Positions 46,343 through 59,995 are shown, numbered from the stretch's first letter. The stretch is DNA of 64,000 nt from Sipunculus nudus (GCA_026874595.1 CM049312.1:31439456-31503455); one strand, 5' to 3'. The notes: generated by a model not told the origin, from the sequence alone. Made by a program: numbers and translations.

Positions 46343-49300
46343 ATGGCGGGATTGATGTACACCACAGGGATTGTTGTGGTTTTCGTATGTTTAGTTGGTG
46401 GGAGAGCTACGGCCGATCCCTGTGACAGCAACCCCTGTCAGAATGGAGGGCGTTGTCGCTCCTACAGCTGGTCGCGGAACTATTTCTGCCGCTGCACCCG
46501 GCCGTATTTTGGTAAAAGCTGTGAAAAGGGTAATTTGTTTACCAGTTTGTAATTTGATTGAATTTTCTAACTTTTCATCTCAGAGGATGATTGCTTTCGG
46601 ATAAATCGCAATTTCCTTCTTTTTATCATCGAGCTTCTAATTATTTATGTGTAAAAAGTTTCCTTTTGTATGAATCTGTGGACTGGACATAAACATTTCC
46701 AAGTAAATTCTATATATCTTTTGGTTATGAATTTGTGTATCCTTAACCGTAAAAGACGATCTGCGGCTAACCCCCGGAGCAATAGTTTACTAATTCCGGA
46801 TATTTGAAGCTTGAATTGCAATATCTACATTGGTTCAGTCTCTATATAAAAATCATCATAAGAATTTTTTCCTTTCCAGCCTGTTTTATTGCGTAATATT
46901 GTATAAAAATAGTAAAAATACGGATCTTCCCTTTTAGTTTATACATAAAGTTTATACATTTGATGTTTAATTCAAATTATACAATTAAAGGCAGGATATT
47001 TTCTTGTAGTGAGCCAATGTGTTAGTGGTAATCCGTGTAAGAACGGAGGATCGTGTCATATCGATACATTTTCGGCCGGATTTTACTGTACATGCCCTTC
47101 ATCCCACGTTGGCAAGACTTGTGAAAAGGGTATGAAGTTATCATTAAACATCACTTATGATGTCAGTAATCCCTTGGGACTCGATCGACAGTACAGTGGA
47201 GGTTGTGAGATATACATGAATATTAATAAATGTATTGTTCAACTGGATAGTGTCAAAGGTTTCCAAGAAATACTTAGGATTGATTTAGACAAGTAGATCA
47301 TAATATTATACAAGAGTCGAAGTTCTACGTGCTACAAGATTTCTGTTTTAAATATTGGAATTCAAACGTAATAAATTACAGATGTAAAGTAAAAATCTGC
47401 ATGTCAAATTGATGTCCATGAATATGGAAAGAATATAGGGATTTTTTGCAATGAAATTTAAACACATAAACTATAGTTTAACTTAATGAAGGGAGTTAAA
47501 TATAAATGGGGCTGTTCATATTTCATAAAGGGATAAGAAAAGGTCACTATCAGCAAAAGATCTAAGTCTGATAGATTAAATAGAGGCTGTCTAATGTGTG
47601 ATTATTATTTTTTATTTATAACCCCTGTTTGCATATTTTTCTTTCAGAGAACCCATGTCTGCAAGGACAAAGTCCGTGTGAGAATGGTGGGAAATGCTTA
47701 AGCTCACAGTGGCGAGCGGAAGGCTACTTTTGTAGCTGTTCTCGCGGATACGGCGGAAGCAACTGCCAACTCAGTAAGAATTTACAGTCATGATTTATCG
47801 GTTCATACACAAATTTGTATGTGAACATAATTTATCATATAATTTCTAGTTTCTAGTTTGCTTTTTGTTTCTTTTTGTTATTAATATTTCAAGTCGTCAA
47901 ATAAAATTTAGACGCGACTTCTGTAATTTTATTTCATGAAATATACTGAATGTTCTCTACAGAATCACTCTGTGGTGAGAATCCTTGCCTGAATGGGGGT
48001 ACATGTCGAGACACTTTCTGGAGTAGGCAACGGATTTACAGATGCGAATGTCCCGAGTACTACAAAGGCGACAACTGTCAGCTTGGTGAGACTATTACAT
48101 TTGGAGAGCGGGTATCATTCGAATCGCATATACCACCCGAAAATACAAAATAATTAAGCCATTATAATTTTTTTTCTTATAATTCTGAACGACATCCGTG
48201 TCTGATGAATTAAGCCTGTTTTATGGTTTGATTAAACTTAAACAATAAGATACGTTTACTGACATTCCTCTGAACAGAGGGGTCTCGCTGAAAATAGGAA
48301 TGTTTAAATCTAAACGATATTTTATGGATTTCTGCCTTAACAAACAAGACGTTAATTTTCTCTTCCAGTTGACCCATGCATGTCTACCCCTTGTAAAAAT
48401 GGTGGCACTTGCAATTCTCATCTGAGTTATGGCCAAGTACAAAAGTATGAATATTACTGCAGCTGTTCCAACAAGTACTACGGGAATCAATGCCAGCACG
48501 GTAATGATATATTGAATTTGTTTCATTATTAGAAGCTCACGGATGATATCTTAACGGTATTTTAACGTACATGTTGTGTATAGAAAATATCCTCTATTTA
48601 TTATACTAATAAAGCCGCTGTTTTACCACTTGCTGTCAATATTTCTTCTTTGTGCATCAGGTTGATTAACTTTATGAACATTGTTTTAATTATGTTTCAT
48701 TCATTAAATTCAAATTTCCTATTTATTTGACTTTATCCAAAATACAAGCCAGCGAGTGTCAGACCAAAATTTGCCACAACGGAGGTTCATGCTTCAATCA
48801 TGGTGATGGAGAAACAAGCTGTATTTGTACAGAGGGTTTCAGGGGACCAACATGTCAACAGAGTAAGTCGAACTCATCCACTTGCTTATTAATCAGATAA
48901 AATACTTTCAATTTTAACTAGTCCATATATAGCTATTGTTTCTCAAATATAATCAATTTACATGGATTATACAGATAGTTTTTAGATCTAATCTAGGCAC
49001 ACTCCATGGCTCAGGTGGTGTCAAGAGTTTTTGGGGAAAATAAAACCGGAGAAATACTTTCATTTCAAATAATCCTTATAAAATTGTTATCTGTACATAA
49101 GCTCATATATAGACTTTTTTCAATCGAATTCAAGTACAGCTGTATAAAAATGTAAGCACTATATCATATTTAACAAAGTATCCATTTTTACAGAGATGTG
49201 TCCTGTAAAGATGGACTCGTGCCAGGACCGTTATATGTATTCATCTGGTTTCATCAACTGCACGTAAGTGAATAAATATATATATATATATATTTCTAAC

Positions 49301-49381
49301 CACATTCACCTGATGATCGGGTCGCATCCCCTGAAACAGACTGTCGTGAATAACAGTGTTGTTTTTCTTCAGAGTTATATA

Positions 49382-49426
<45 letters not shown>

Positions 49427-52400
49427 GTTCACTTTTGCTGAGGGAAAATGCCTACTGCACACTGCCTAACGTGTATGTTAATGTGTTTTATTATTCACAT
49501 CTTAATTGTACAGCACCATTTAATTCATGATTTTATTGCCGATAACGTTTGAATCCTAGCGTTGAAGTATTCGTTTTACATAAAGGGCTATGACGCGGAA
49601 AGCAAATGCGGAGCGGCAGACTTGTTACGGCTCACTCTATGAAGAGGTGAAACAACTTAGGAGCTGTGACTGCTTGGATGAGGATGTGAAATTAAGCATT
49701 GAGTCAAAATTCTCGGATCCTTCGAATGTAGACATGACGTGTCTCCATAGTACGTCAGGTGCGTTAACCTTAATTCTAGGTTTGTAATCCGTCTTTATGT
49801 CAGTTTAATCGGATATTTCATTCAGGTGTACTGATATTGTATCTGAAAGGCACATATTTGCAATAAAAATATACAATAACATTAAGCTATTTCTCAATTT
49901 TGGTTGAATACAACAGTTTTTACGGAATAAGAAATCACTATCCCCAGTTCACCTGCTTGATACGTTATTGTTATATGAGCGAGTAGTACGTGTGTGTGTA
50001 TATCATAACAGACTGAGGTCCATTATTGCGCATCCATGATAACACCCTAAAAGAGAGAACAAAAAAAAGAAGAAACACCGAAAAAACACTGGTTAGAATC
50101 TTGAAAGTCTTGAATCATGAAGTTGCGGTTACGTCTACTAGGTAGCGTACGCGTTATATTTGTCTGTGCCACTGATCGCACCCGGTACAATGTTATTTCC
50201 ACGTGTGTACAGGAGTTAGCAGACGGTTTCAGGAAGAAATATTGCAGACACCATAATATTTTAAGAACAATAATTATACTTCATGTATATTTAACATCGA
50301 ATAGGTCCTTAGGTCAAATATGAAAGAAAGTTGTCCACACTTGACAGAGTCCGCCTTGATTTATGTTGTGCGTCGTGAAATTTGTCTATTAATGTGCCAA
50401 TTACAACTTCCTACGAACTCATGTAAATTCATACCTTATATTTTAAGTCCAAAATGCAAATCTTGTCCGATGAATTATGTACCTACTTATTGTAAATGTT
50501 AATGGTTAATAGTTTATTTTAAAATTTAGAGGACGAGTGGGAGACCTGCCCAGAAGAGGCAATGCCGTGTGTTGATATATTCCGGAGGGCCTTCCTGGGA
50601 CCAGCCCAGAGTTGTAATGAAACAACAGAGTAAGTGGTCTGTCCATCAAATAAAAACAGCATTTCATCAAGGTAATTTCTGAACTGATACTAACAATGTC
50701 AGTGAAAAGTTACTGCACGCTGCACACTCAAAGTCCGCAATAATTATATTTCATCAATAATATATGTATAAACTTAAGAACCAGTTTGGACAATATAAGT
50801 ATTATTTCAGTATAATATTTAAACTTTTATATCATTACTGATACATATGAATATATTTTCTTGGTTGCATAATCGAGTGCTTCTTCGACCGTTTACTTTA
50901 TTAGCATATTACGTAAACTTGGTGATAACAGTTTCATTATTTTTAATAGGCAGAAAATGAAAGGTTGCATTGAAAGTTACGAACGTGGAATCCTTGACCT
51001 GAGTACATGTCCAACGGGGAAGGCTGTGCTAAAAATGGCCGAACGATATAAGTTGTATTTGCCCTTAATCTGTTCTGGTAAGTTTCATACTTAACTCATT
51101 GTATTAACAAATCTTGATTCATAATAACAGCCAATTTTGACATAATGTTCTGGTATCATTCAGAGTATATTCAGTATTCTTTAAACAATAAATAATGTCT
51201 TACTATATATTCGTTTTTAAACGGCATGTCCCTTCGTCGACAAATTCATTCACATGGAATAAAATTTGATAATGATTTAAAAGCATTCATATAAAAAACT
51301 TTGCCGTATAACACAGCAAATCTCCAATGTAGGTTAATGGATTGTAAACTACCTTTAAATATTTCACAACTGTTATTTCATAATTTGAAATGCCAATGAA
51401 GAAAATAGTGACCCCGTATGTTAAGACAGAATGTTCTTGTTAAAAATAACTTCTAGGATTTCCTGCGAAAATGAGAATCATGTCTATATAATATCCTCAG
51501 AATGCCAACCTTGGAAATTGGGACGCAACTGCTCGGCTCTGAATATCGGGCGATCCGCTCTCGATTATGGATGTTCGTAAGTGATTTATGTTTTTCATTC
51601 TATGCAATTCTATTGCCTCTTTTTTTTAAATACATCAACTGGTTTTTAATCACTGTTTTTATTTTTGTTGCAAACGTGGCCTATATCAAGGTTCATTTTC
51701 AATGTGTTTATATAATTCACACTAGTAACTATGAAGGAATGTGTATTTTTATTTATTTTAGGATATACGAGAATGGAGATGAGATCATATCCTGTATGCT
51801 GGAACAGGCGCAACAGAAACCTCAATGTCGATCTCTTGGGAACCAGTTGGAGGGCTTGCTTCGCTCCTCGCTAAATACTACAAAAGAGTACTATCGTGAG
51901 GCATGCACCGAGCTTGCCATTTGTAAGCAGCATATTATAGAATATTCGTTTTTCTGACTAATCAGAACATTTGAAATAATGCGATAATCATATACCCTTC
52001 AATTTCACCGTTGTTGTTCTCCCCATTCACAAGTATAAAAGGCAGATAAAACATCTCATCCATTTTTTTTTCAGTGACATAACATTTTAAATATTTTCCT
52101 TTAAGCTTAATTATGCCCGTCATGTAGATATGTGTTATATTCTGTATGTTTCGTTTGGATAGTTTGATTTTCTGCTCTCCCATCCCAATGTTGGTTTTAT
52201 ACAAGTACCTTTTTTTATTTTTTGTCCTATCTTATTAACATGTGCATGCACATTTGCTATTCTATAATCTTCTTTAAGAGCTTTTATTATGGGCCTCCAT
52301 CTTTGTCACATTAGTTAATATGGCCGTTCCTGTGGAATTTTCCTTTCAAACATTTTAAGTGCCTAACGTCCCACAACATTTTCTTTAATTTTTCATCTGA

Positions 52401-52909
52401 CGTCCCATTTTTCAATAATTATACATTTCAATTACTTCCATGTTTCCTGTATTTATCAAGACATAATTCAGTGTATTTCACGATACATCAACAAATGACG
52501 ATTATCTTTGTCCACTCAGGGTAGTTTCTTACACAACCATAAAACTATCCTCATGCCTGTCTCACGGATACATATATCTATATACGTTTCAATTAACAAT
52601 ACAAATCAAAAGGAATTATGACGTATCTGATGGCGAATCCTGCATATTATATTTTTATGGGATAAATTTATCACAACTTTAGCAGCTAATCATACAAAGC
52701 GTGCTCATAGCAATGTCTAATGAATCAGGGGAAGATTGAATTATCATTTCAGATGCATAATGTACTGCATTTTAGATAGGGAAATGTGGTCGGAAGACTG
52801 GGGATGCAACGAAGAAGAAGCTTCCACCAAAAGCAAACGTTCCTTCGACGACCCCCTGTTCCCTGGGTACTTATCCGAGTTCAGTTTCCTCGATAGAATT
52901 AACATCTGA
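46343..52909 (+). CDS. gene C: secreted protein, six EGF-like domains plus three six-Cys repeats (547 aa)
   Basis: Thirteen exons: 46343-46529, 47010-47129, 47648-47773, 47963-48085, 48369-48500, 48749-48862, 49194-49263, 49586-49758, 50530-50629, 50950-51077, 51501-51576, 51762-51922, 52776-52909 (1644 nt). All introns are GT-AG. Exon lengths equal those of gene A except exon 8 (one codon shorter) and the last. The signal peptide is [24 protein letters not shown]. The six EGF domains (residues about 25-267) each have six cysteines. Residues 268-348, 349-424 and 425-513 are the three six-Cys repeats. Three potential N-glycosylation sites are visible: CNETT in repeat 2, and NCS and NTT in repeat 3. 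The tail [12 protein letters not shown] parallels IKRALEGQMYPG of gene A. A stop at 51955-51957 belongs to an intron read-through. Secreted; receptor, matrix or immune role unknown. Confidence 0.92.
49378..49421. repeat. (AT)n microsatellite in gene C intron
   Basis: About 20 TA units in the intron between exons 7 and 8. A shorter run lies at 49273-49292. Confidence 0.9.
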
Positions 52910-54017
52910 GCGCATTTATCAAGTACGCACGTCGTTTGATGAAATGACTTGATTAAAGGCATTTCCATGTGATGTGTATTTTTTGTGCCTCGTGTAATAT
53001 AGTGCCACCAGTGGATTAAATTCAATGCGTGTCTCGAGAATGGATACCCAAACGGATGAAAATTATCCCTAATAGCTTTCATTATTTGTAAACCAACGCC
53101 GTCGGCTAGTATGACATGTCTGATTCCAGTTAGATGGCTAAAACTGTTAACATAGTTCTTTCCATTAGTAAACGCATTGTTATATACACTGATTTATTAC
53201 TTTCATTTTGGGAATTAAATGTTAATCGTAAAAGTGTATCTGGATCAAGTAAGAAGTCTAGGAATAAGCAAAGAAATACTGAATTAAATGGTGAATGTAC
53301 TCAGGTCGAGCAAGATTTGTATCCTAACAGGACAAATTTGCTGTTTATACAACGACAGATCTAAATGTCTGTCCAATGGTAAGGGCTAATATATCGAGTA
53401 ACCTAGTGAAAACATCCAAGTGGTAATATATGTACAGTGTAACCATAACTAGTGACTACACCACAATTGCGATGAACCCATACTTATGACCAAAGTTGGT
53501 GGTTTTCAGTGCTTTTTATTGTATCATCAATGACACATGACTCAAATTTACGACCATCCCTGGTTTTCAATATTACGGACAGACTTCCTCTCTCTAGCTC
53601 TATTGCAACTCTGTAAATGCGACCGTAGAGTATGGTAATAACATTTGTCCTGAGTTTGTGCCCTCTCCGTGTGTTACAGCCGCGCAAACGAAATATCGGA
53701 GAGGATATAACAACTGCCTGTTTAAATAATGGCTATCCTCCCTGGGCTATAGTTATATGTTATTGTCCAGAGCATGGTTTCATTGTCTACGTTTATTGGG
53801 CACCCCTATCTTTCGGGTATCAAACGGGTTATGAATCACTATTAACTATAATTTGTAATAAATAAATACTTTAAACTACACACCAAACATATTCATAATC
53901 AAGGCAACTTTGCAATGTAAACCTTAAGAGATTCATGAAAGGAAAAAGGCGTATTATATCGAAGACTGGCACTTCGACAAAGGTAGGAATTTTATGACCG
54001 TCCCTAAATTTAGACCA

Positions 54018-54078
<61 letters not shown>

Positions 54079-54555
54079 CGACCAAATTATTTCTTATTCA
54101 GGGACCTTCATCTTGACTTATATATATATATGTCAATGGACATTTTTATGTGCTGAATGTTACGAAAGGTTTTAGGATGAGAGATTTTGGTTCGTGTTAG
54201 TCATATCAAGTTCACCAGATCCGGTCAAAGTGTATTGACTTTCAAACTATGTTATAATATGCTAAAGAAAGAAGAATTTTAACTTTCTAACCAATGTTTC
54301 GTGACCCTTTCTATTCAGCAGCAAATTACATGTATTTACTATAAACAAAATACGCGGTTATATAGCCTTGTTTAGATTATCACATGGATTTCAGCACGTG
54401 GTGTCATGTATTACTAATCATTTCTTGAAATCGTAGATGCATGATGCCATAGTATTCCCAGGCATCAAGAATAGGCCCCATCTACAGAAGTATATACTGA
54501 CACTTGGCAAGCTGACAGGACATCATCAGGTGTGTCCTTCAAAGCCAAGGTCCAG
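52910..54555. other. intergenic, no gene seen
   Basis: Downstream flank of gene C. An (AT)n tract lies at 54021-54076. Short ORFs at 53134-53364 and 53632-53865 have no recognisable features. Confidence 0.5.
54021..54076. repeat. (AT)n microsatellite
   Basis: About 28 perfect AT units. Confidence 0.95.
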
Positions 54556-54559
54556 GTCA

Positions 54560-55140
54560 AAGTTATGAACAAAAAGTCAGGAAATCTGTCGATTAGCATT
54601 TGACTTATAATGCTCACTGTATTGACTGGCAAGTGGCAATGACAGGGGTATTAAAGGGCGCGAAAACAAGAAAAGGACAAAGGCTGTACCACCTGTCTTC
54701 CTCAAAAGACATGGCTGACCAAGATCTTTGGTAAAAATGATTTTTGGACTAATACATGCATCCCTCATTGAGATATTAAAATGTTGTGTGATTTTCAAAT
54801 TTGGAATTATTCAAGGTCAATGCTACTCTCACAGCAAAGGTCATACCACCAATTTAAAAATACCTCGCTCCATAATCCATAACTATGTAAATGCATAATA
54901 TGAAAGAAATCTGTCGAACAGTTTTGACTCATAATGCTTACAGTACTGTCACGTGGAAATGATGGGGTATTAAAAGGTGCGAAAACAAGAAAAGGACAAA
55001 AGATGGCGCCACATGTCTTCCGCAGATGACAAAGCTTACCAAGTCTTTCGGTCAATTTGATTTTTGGACCACTCCAAGGTCAACTCTACTCTCACAGTAA
55101 AGATCAGGACCCCAATTTAAATATATGTCATCCCATAGCT
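54560..55140 (+). repeat. imperfect tandem duplication, about 285 bp per unit
   Basis: The two copies share GGGGTATTAAA, GCGAAAACAAGAAAAGGACA, TGTCTTCC, a TGATTTTTGGAC word and CTACTCTCACAG, in order. The family is related to other gcgccac-containing repeats at 15.1, 57.6 and 61.6 kb. Confidence 0.7.
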
Positions 55141-55697
55141 ATGTATATGCACAATATAATTAATAATCTATCTTGAGTATAATATTATGAGCAAGTCCCA
55201 AAGGCAACATATCTTCCGTTATTTGGTTGCTCCATTTTGGAATAAAAAGTAACACGTGATATTACCCGGCTTGTCCATTATTGCCTTCGTTTAAGCCTGA
55301 GGCCAGTTGATCAACCCGAAACACGTGGGTCTAAACAGCTGCCCCAGGGCACAGGCCCTTGAAATCACTATTAAAGCATGTCTTCATGACCCCTATATAG
55401 CCTTATACTACACATAGTAATATACATACACAAGGTATGAAACGACTGACGGAGGACTCGCCCCGACCCCGAGCGACCTGCGGTATAAACTATCCATTTC
55501 TAACCTGCCGGCAGCGTGGCACGAACTTATCTCTTGCATGCACATAAAATTGAACCAAATGGTTTCGTCTGACAAAAAACTAACTCGTGTTACGGTTCCT
55601 GGCTGCGTATAACTGGCTGTTTAATCAGGCTAAGCGGACAGCGTTTGAGGGTCTTCTCCCCCATGCAAGTCAGCTTGCCCGAGCGGGTACCGAGCCC

Positions 55698-56745
55698 TGT
55701 TGCAACCACTATTGTAATATCGTTCACTATTGTAATAATTATTACAATAGTGGTTAGTAAAGGCCAGTTTTGCCAACCACAGTTGTAATAACGGTCACTA
55801 TTGTGATAATTATTACAATAATGGTTGCAAACGCAACGACCATTGTAATAATTTTTCATTACAATAGTGGTTGATGAAGCAGGCGGAAATTTTTCCCAGA
55901 TTCGTCGAGATTCTTCCGAACAAATGATATTCGCGAAAAAAAACACACAATTCATACTCAGTATCCCCCAAAAACGCATCAGATTGTATTTTACATGTTA
56001 TTACACTAGTGAACTTTATTACATTAGTGACCGTGTCGAGAAACCACTAATGTAATAACGGTCACTATTGTTATAAAAAGTAGCTGCCACCTTTATTTCA
56101 CCACTGAAGTATTCCAAACTTAATAATCCACTCTTACATCATTATTTATAGCAATAACGAAATTTATTACAATAGTGAACGTTATTACAATAGTGACCGG
56201 GTCGAGCAACCACTATTGTAATAACGGTCACTATTGTATTAAAACTAGCGGCTGCTTTTATCTCACCACTGCAGAAATAATTACCCACATTGTTCATCCT
56301 GAAATGCTAGCATTGTTTTATATTAGTGTACAAGTGTAAATTACTGTAAATTTGTAGTGTTCCAAATGATACAATCTACTCTTGCGTCATTAATTATACC
56401 CATATCGAAACTTATTACAATATTGAACGTTATTACAATAGTGACCGGGTCGAGCAACCACTATTGTAATAACGGTTACTATTGTAATAAAAACTAGCCG
56501 CCACCTTAATTTCACCACTGAGGAAATAATTTCCCTCATATTTCATCTTGAAATGCCACCATTGTTTTTTATTTGTGTTCAAGTGAAAAATGTCATTAAT
56601 TATACCTCTTACGATATTTATTACAATAGTGAACGTTATTACAATAATGGCCAGGTCGAGCAACCACTATTGTAATAATGGTCACTATTGTAATAAAAAA
56701 ATAGCCGCCACGTTTATCTCACCACTGAAGAAATAATTTTCTACT
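55698..56745 (+). repeat. left inverted arm of the fold-back element
   Basis: Beyond the terminus it has four palindromic cores (about 55990-56090, 56155-56260, 56405-56500, 56610-56710). The pattern is TTATTACAATAGTGAACG / ATTACAATAGTGACCGGG / TCGAGCAACCACTATTG / GTCACTATTGTAATAAAA. The cores are separated by spacers containing TCACCACTGAAG and TCATCTTGAAAT. Confidence 0.85.
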
Positions 56746-56918
56746 GCGTTCATCTTGAAATACCACTTGCATTATGGAATTTATAAATTATTATGATGCT
56801 ATATACATCACCTCTCTACCCGTTCCCATTCACCACCTGACGAAGAATCCTGTGTGCCTTGAAAGCTCGGATTAATAAATTAGTTAGTCTATAGAATTCA
56901 TTTAGTTCAGAAGGCAAA

Positions 56919-57335
56919 CTGCTTAGGGGGTAAATCCTGGGCGGACTCGGGAGTCGAACCCCGGCCGGTGGCACAAATCCGGCGAACCAACCGCTTCGCT
57001 AGCAAAGCAATCATCACTAGAGAGACACTTCGGTCCGCTTTTATGTCACCCCGTAACACCCCCCCTCTTAAGAGCATTCTGCTATCAGAACAGGACTAAT
57101 TATATTCATGGAGTCGCACTTTCGTGAGCTTATTCCCTGGACCTCAAAGTTTTATCGTCACGTCGGACAAGCCCCCCATTTCGTTACGAAGGCAAATTGT
57201 TGAGGGGGAAAGTCCTTGGGCCGATCCCGGTTTCGAACCCAGGTCGGTGGCGTACAAGTCCGGCGTACCAACCGCTTCGCTAGCAAAGCAAGCTTCACTA
57301 GAGGGACAGTTCGGTCCGCTTTTATGTTACTCCGT

Positions 57336-57339
<4 letters not shown>
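56919..57339 (-). repeat. two tRNA-derived SINE-like copies (family 3)
   Basis: Copies at 56919-57060 and 57178-57339. On the minus strand each has TAGCGAAGCGGTTGGT (box A-like) and GGTTCGAAACCGGGATC or GAGTCGAACCCC on the complementary strand (box B-like). Both start at TACGGAGTAACATAAAAGCG or its variant. The second copy abuts an (AT)n tract at 57340-57395. Confidence 0.65.

Positions 57340-57395
<56 letters not shown>
57340..57395. repeat. (AT)n microsatellite
   Basis: About 28 TA units. Confidence 0.95.
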
Positions 57396-57398
<3 letters not shown>

Positions 57399-57527
57399 CG
57401 CCACTCAGAAAATTTACCGCAACTGCATGAATATCGTCGTCATCCATATCATAACGTTTTGTCATGGGTCGCTCGGTCGAAAATGTGGCCCTCCGTGGGA
57501 CAGCATGCGACATGGATAGGGGCTGGG

Positions 57528-57945
57528 TGAATATTGCTCATATCTCAGGAATGGTTCAATTTATTGGTCTGAAATTTGGCATGTACATCTATCTTGGAAA
57601 GTTTTTCTAAAAAAAGACGAAAGATGCGCCACCTACCTTATACTTTTCATAGTATATATTAATGCCATTGTCTCAGGAATGATTTGCCGCATTGACCTGC
57701 AATTGTGCTTGTCGTAGATTTTGGATACCTCAATCTCATATTTAAGACTGAAGGCGCCATCTACAATTGTTTTTATCTGGCGTCCATCCGTAAATTTGCT
57801 TTAGGTAAAAATTGCTCATATCTCAGGAGTGTTTCAATGTGTTGGTCTGCAATTTGGCATGTACATCCATTTTTGAAAGTTTTGTCATCATCCAGACAGG
57901 TTCCGCTACCTACCGTACCCTTTTAATAGTATAAATTAATGAAAA
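57528..57945 (+). repeat. tandem repeat, about 270 bp period
   Basis: ATTGCTCATATCTCAGGA and AATTTGGCATGTACATC recur at about 57532 and 57808, with CTACCTTA/CTACCGTA endings. Confidence 0.7.
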
Positions 57946-58718
57946 AAAGCAATTAAACATATAAAACAATAACGGTTATAGCGAATCTCTTACACTGTAA
58001 AAAATGATGACACGTCTAATGTTTTGTACAATACACTAGTGTTATATTTGTATACCCACGTGTATAAAACGTCCGTGTTTATGCAGAAAACACTGGTGTC
58101 TACTGATAGACACAAGACGTCCTTTTACCAACATGTTTAAATGTCCCTTTAAAAGTGTCAACAAATGTCTCACTACGTTGTAACAGTTTCAAATGTGTGT
58201 AAATGAACTAGAGAAAGTAATATTTTATATAAATACACGAATTTCAAGCATTATTGTCAGTGGTCAGAATTTTTGCCATATATATTTGCAGTTAAATAAT
58301 TATTCCGGGATTTGAGGTTTAATAGGTCTTATAATGCCCTCCCCTTTATTCATTAATTCATCAGCCCCTATAACATGAGCAGTATAAACACCCGGGTGTT
58401 TATGAGCGGCTCGATATAAACACCTAAAAAAATTCGAGTGTCTTCATGGTTGACAAGGGTCCAGTGTTTAATGAGATCACGTTAAACTGTGAGGCCAGCT
58501 GCTGATACATGCGCGGTTGATTTGAAATGACCTACATATGTTGCTTAATACTAGCATGCATGTATAGAGACACCCAGACATCCAGTGCACTCGATTTGTA
58601 TCTTATGTCATTTAGAATGTCACCATGTGAGCACAGGTACGTCTTTATTTATCTTAACAATTAATATATAATCATATTTATATTATATTTATATTACAAA
58701 AAATTACTTTTATTTTAC

Positions 58719-58720
<2 letters not shown>
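57946..58720. other. fold-back interior with short inverted words, no gene
   Basis: Contains ACACTGTAAAAAATGATG near 57992 and a loosely complementary TTAAACTGTGAGG near 58483. Between them lie several AAACACNNGTGT-type palindromes. It may be an old hAT-like MITE. Confidence 0.3.
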
Positions 58721-58760
<40 letters not shown>

Positions 58761-58909
58761 TTATATTTATATTTATATATCTTTTGGTACAAATGGCAAT
58801 CTAGCACGCTTGGCAATTGTACTAGTACAGATCGCAATTGAGACTTTCACTGGTACGAATCCCAATTGAAATCTGTTCTTGCCAATCATACCAGATTGCT
58901 GTTTGTACC

Positions 58910-58960
<51 letters not shown>
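58721..58960. repeat. two (AT)n microsatellites
   Basis: TA runs at 58721-58757 and 58911-58960. Confidence 0.95.
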
Positions 58961-58962
<2 letters not shown>

Positions 58963-59395
58963 CACTAATATTTCAATTTCAATCAGTACTTTTGTCCAAG
59001 ATGAAGAAATAAAAAATGTATTTAATTATTTTTGCCTTGTAGAGTTATTGATAAATAAAATCTCAATTACTGCATTAGCAATGCATACATATGTTTCACA
59101 GACACCTTAGCCGTCTCATTTATGGGGCTAAAGTTTTCTAGATTATCTCCTAGCAAACTCCGATATTTCAGCTTAAGGTTGTAGCTCAATGTATCTGCAT
59201 GTGAACTGACATCAGTGCCACACCAGCACAGGAATTTTCTGATTAGACGAAGTGATATCCCGGGATAACGGGTAGTACCAAACGGGAGGACGGGGATGGG
59301 GGCATGGCCCTGTGGGCCTACTTGACTACGCCCCCTATGGTTGGGTTATTATTATCCCCCGCCGGCTCCGACTGTGGGGCTCATAGAAATGGTCA

Positions 59396-59995
59396 GCGTC
59401 CGTCCGTCTTTCCATCGTGCCGTCCGTCCGTCCATCCGTCCGGCACAGGTAAGATATTAACGCAAAAACTCAAACAGAATTTAAAGTACAGCCACCAAAC
59501 ATGCAGCATTGATGCATCTTATCAAGGGCTAAGACATACTTCAAGATAACATTGTCGATAATGCTAAAATGATGTTAACACAATAACTGGAAAATATTTT
59601 GAGGTACAGTTACCAAATTTGCAGTTTTGATGCACCTTATCAATGGCTATGACAAGGTCGAACATAGATGACCTTGACGCATTTTTTAAGGCAACAGCGG
59701 CCATTATGCTAAAATAATTTTACGCAAAAAAATAAAAACAAGTTTCAGTTACAGCCACCAAACTTGTAGCATTGATGCGTCTTATCCAGGGCTAATTAAA
59801 GTTCGAATATTGATGACCTTGATATATTTGTTTAAAAAAACAATGTTTAAAAAAAATATATCGCAATAATTCAAAAAGAATTTGAAAGTACAGTCACCAA
59901 ACTAGCAGCATTGACCTACTTCATGAAGGACTGGGTCAAGTTCTAATATGGATTACCTTGATGCAGTTTTCAAGCTCAGAGTTAACTTGATGGGT
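59396..59995 (+). repeat. CCGTCCGT tract followed by four tandem units of about 140-150 bp
   Basis: A pyrimidine-rich GTCCGTCCG run (about 59400-59445) precedes four diverged units, each with a TACAGYYACCAAAC word, a GCAGCATTGATG-like word and a TCTTATCAAGGGCTA-like word. This composite is frequent in mollusc intergenic DNA. It lies inside the fold-back element. Confidence 0.7.

Noticed and set aside
57992-58495. hAT-like MITE with CACTGTAAAAAATGATG end
   Set aside because: The opposite end is only loosely complementary and no target duplication is visible.
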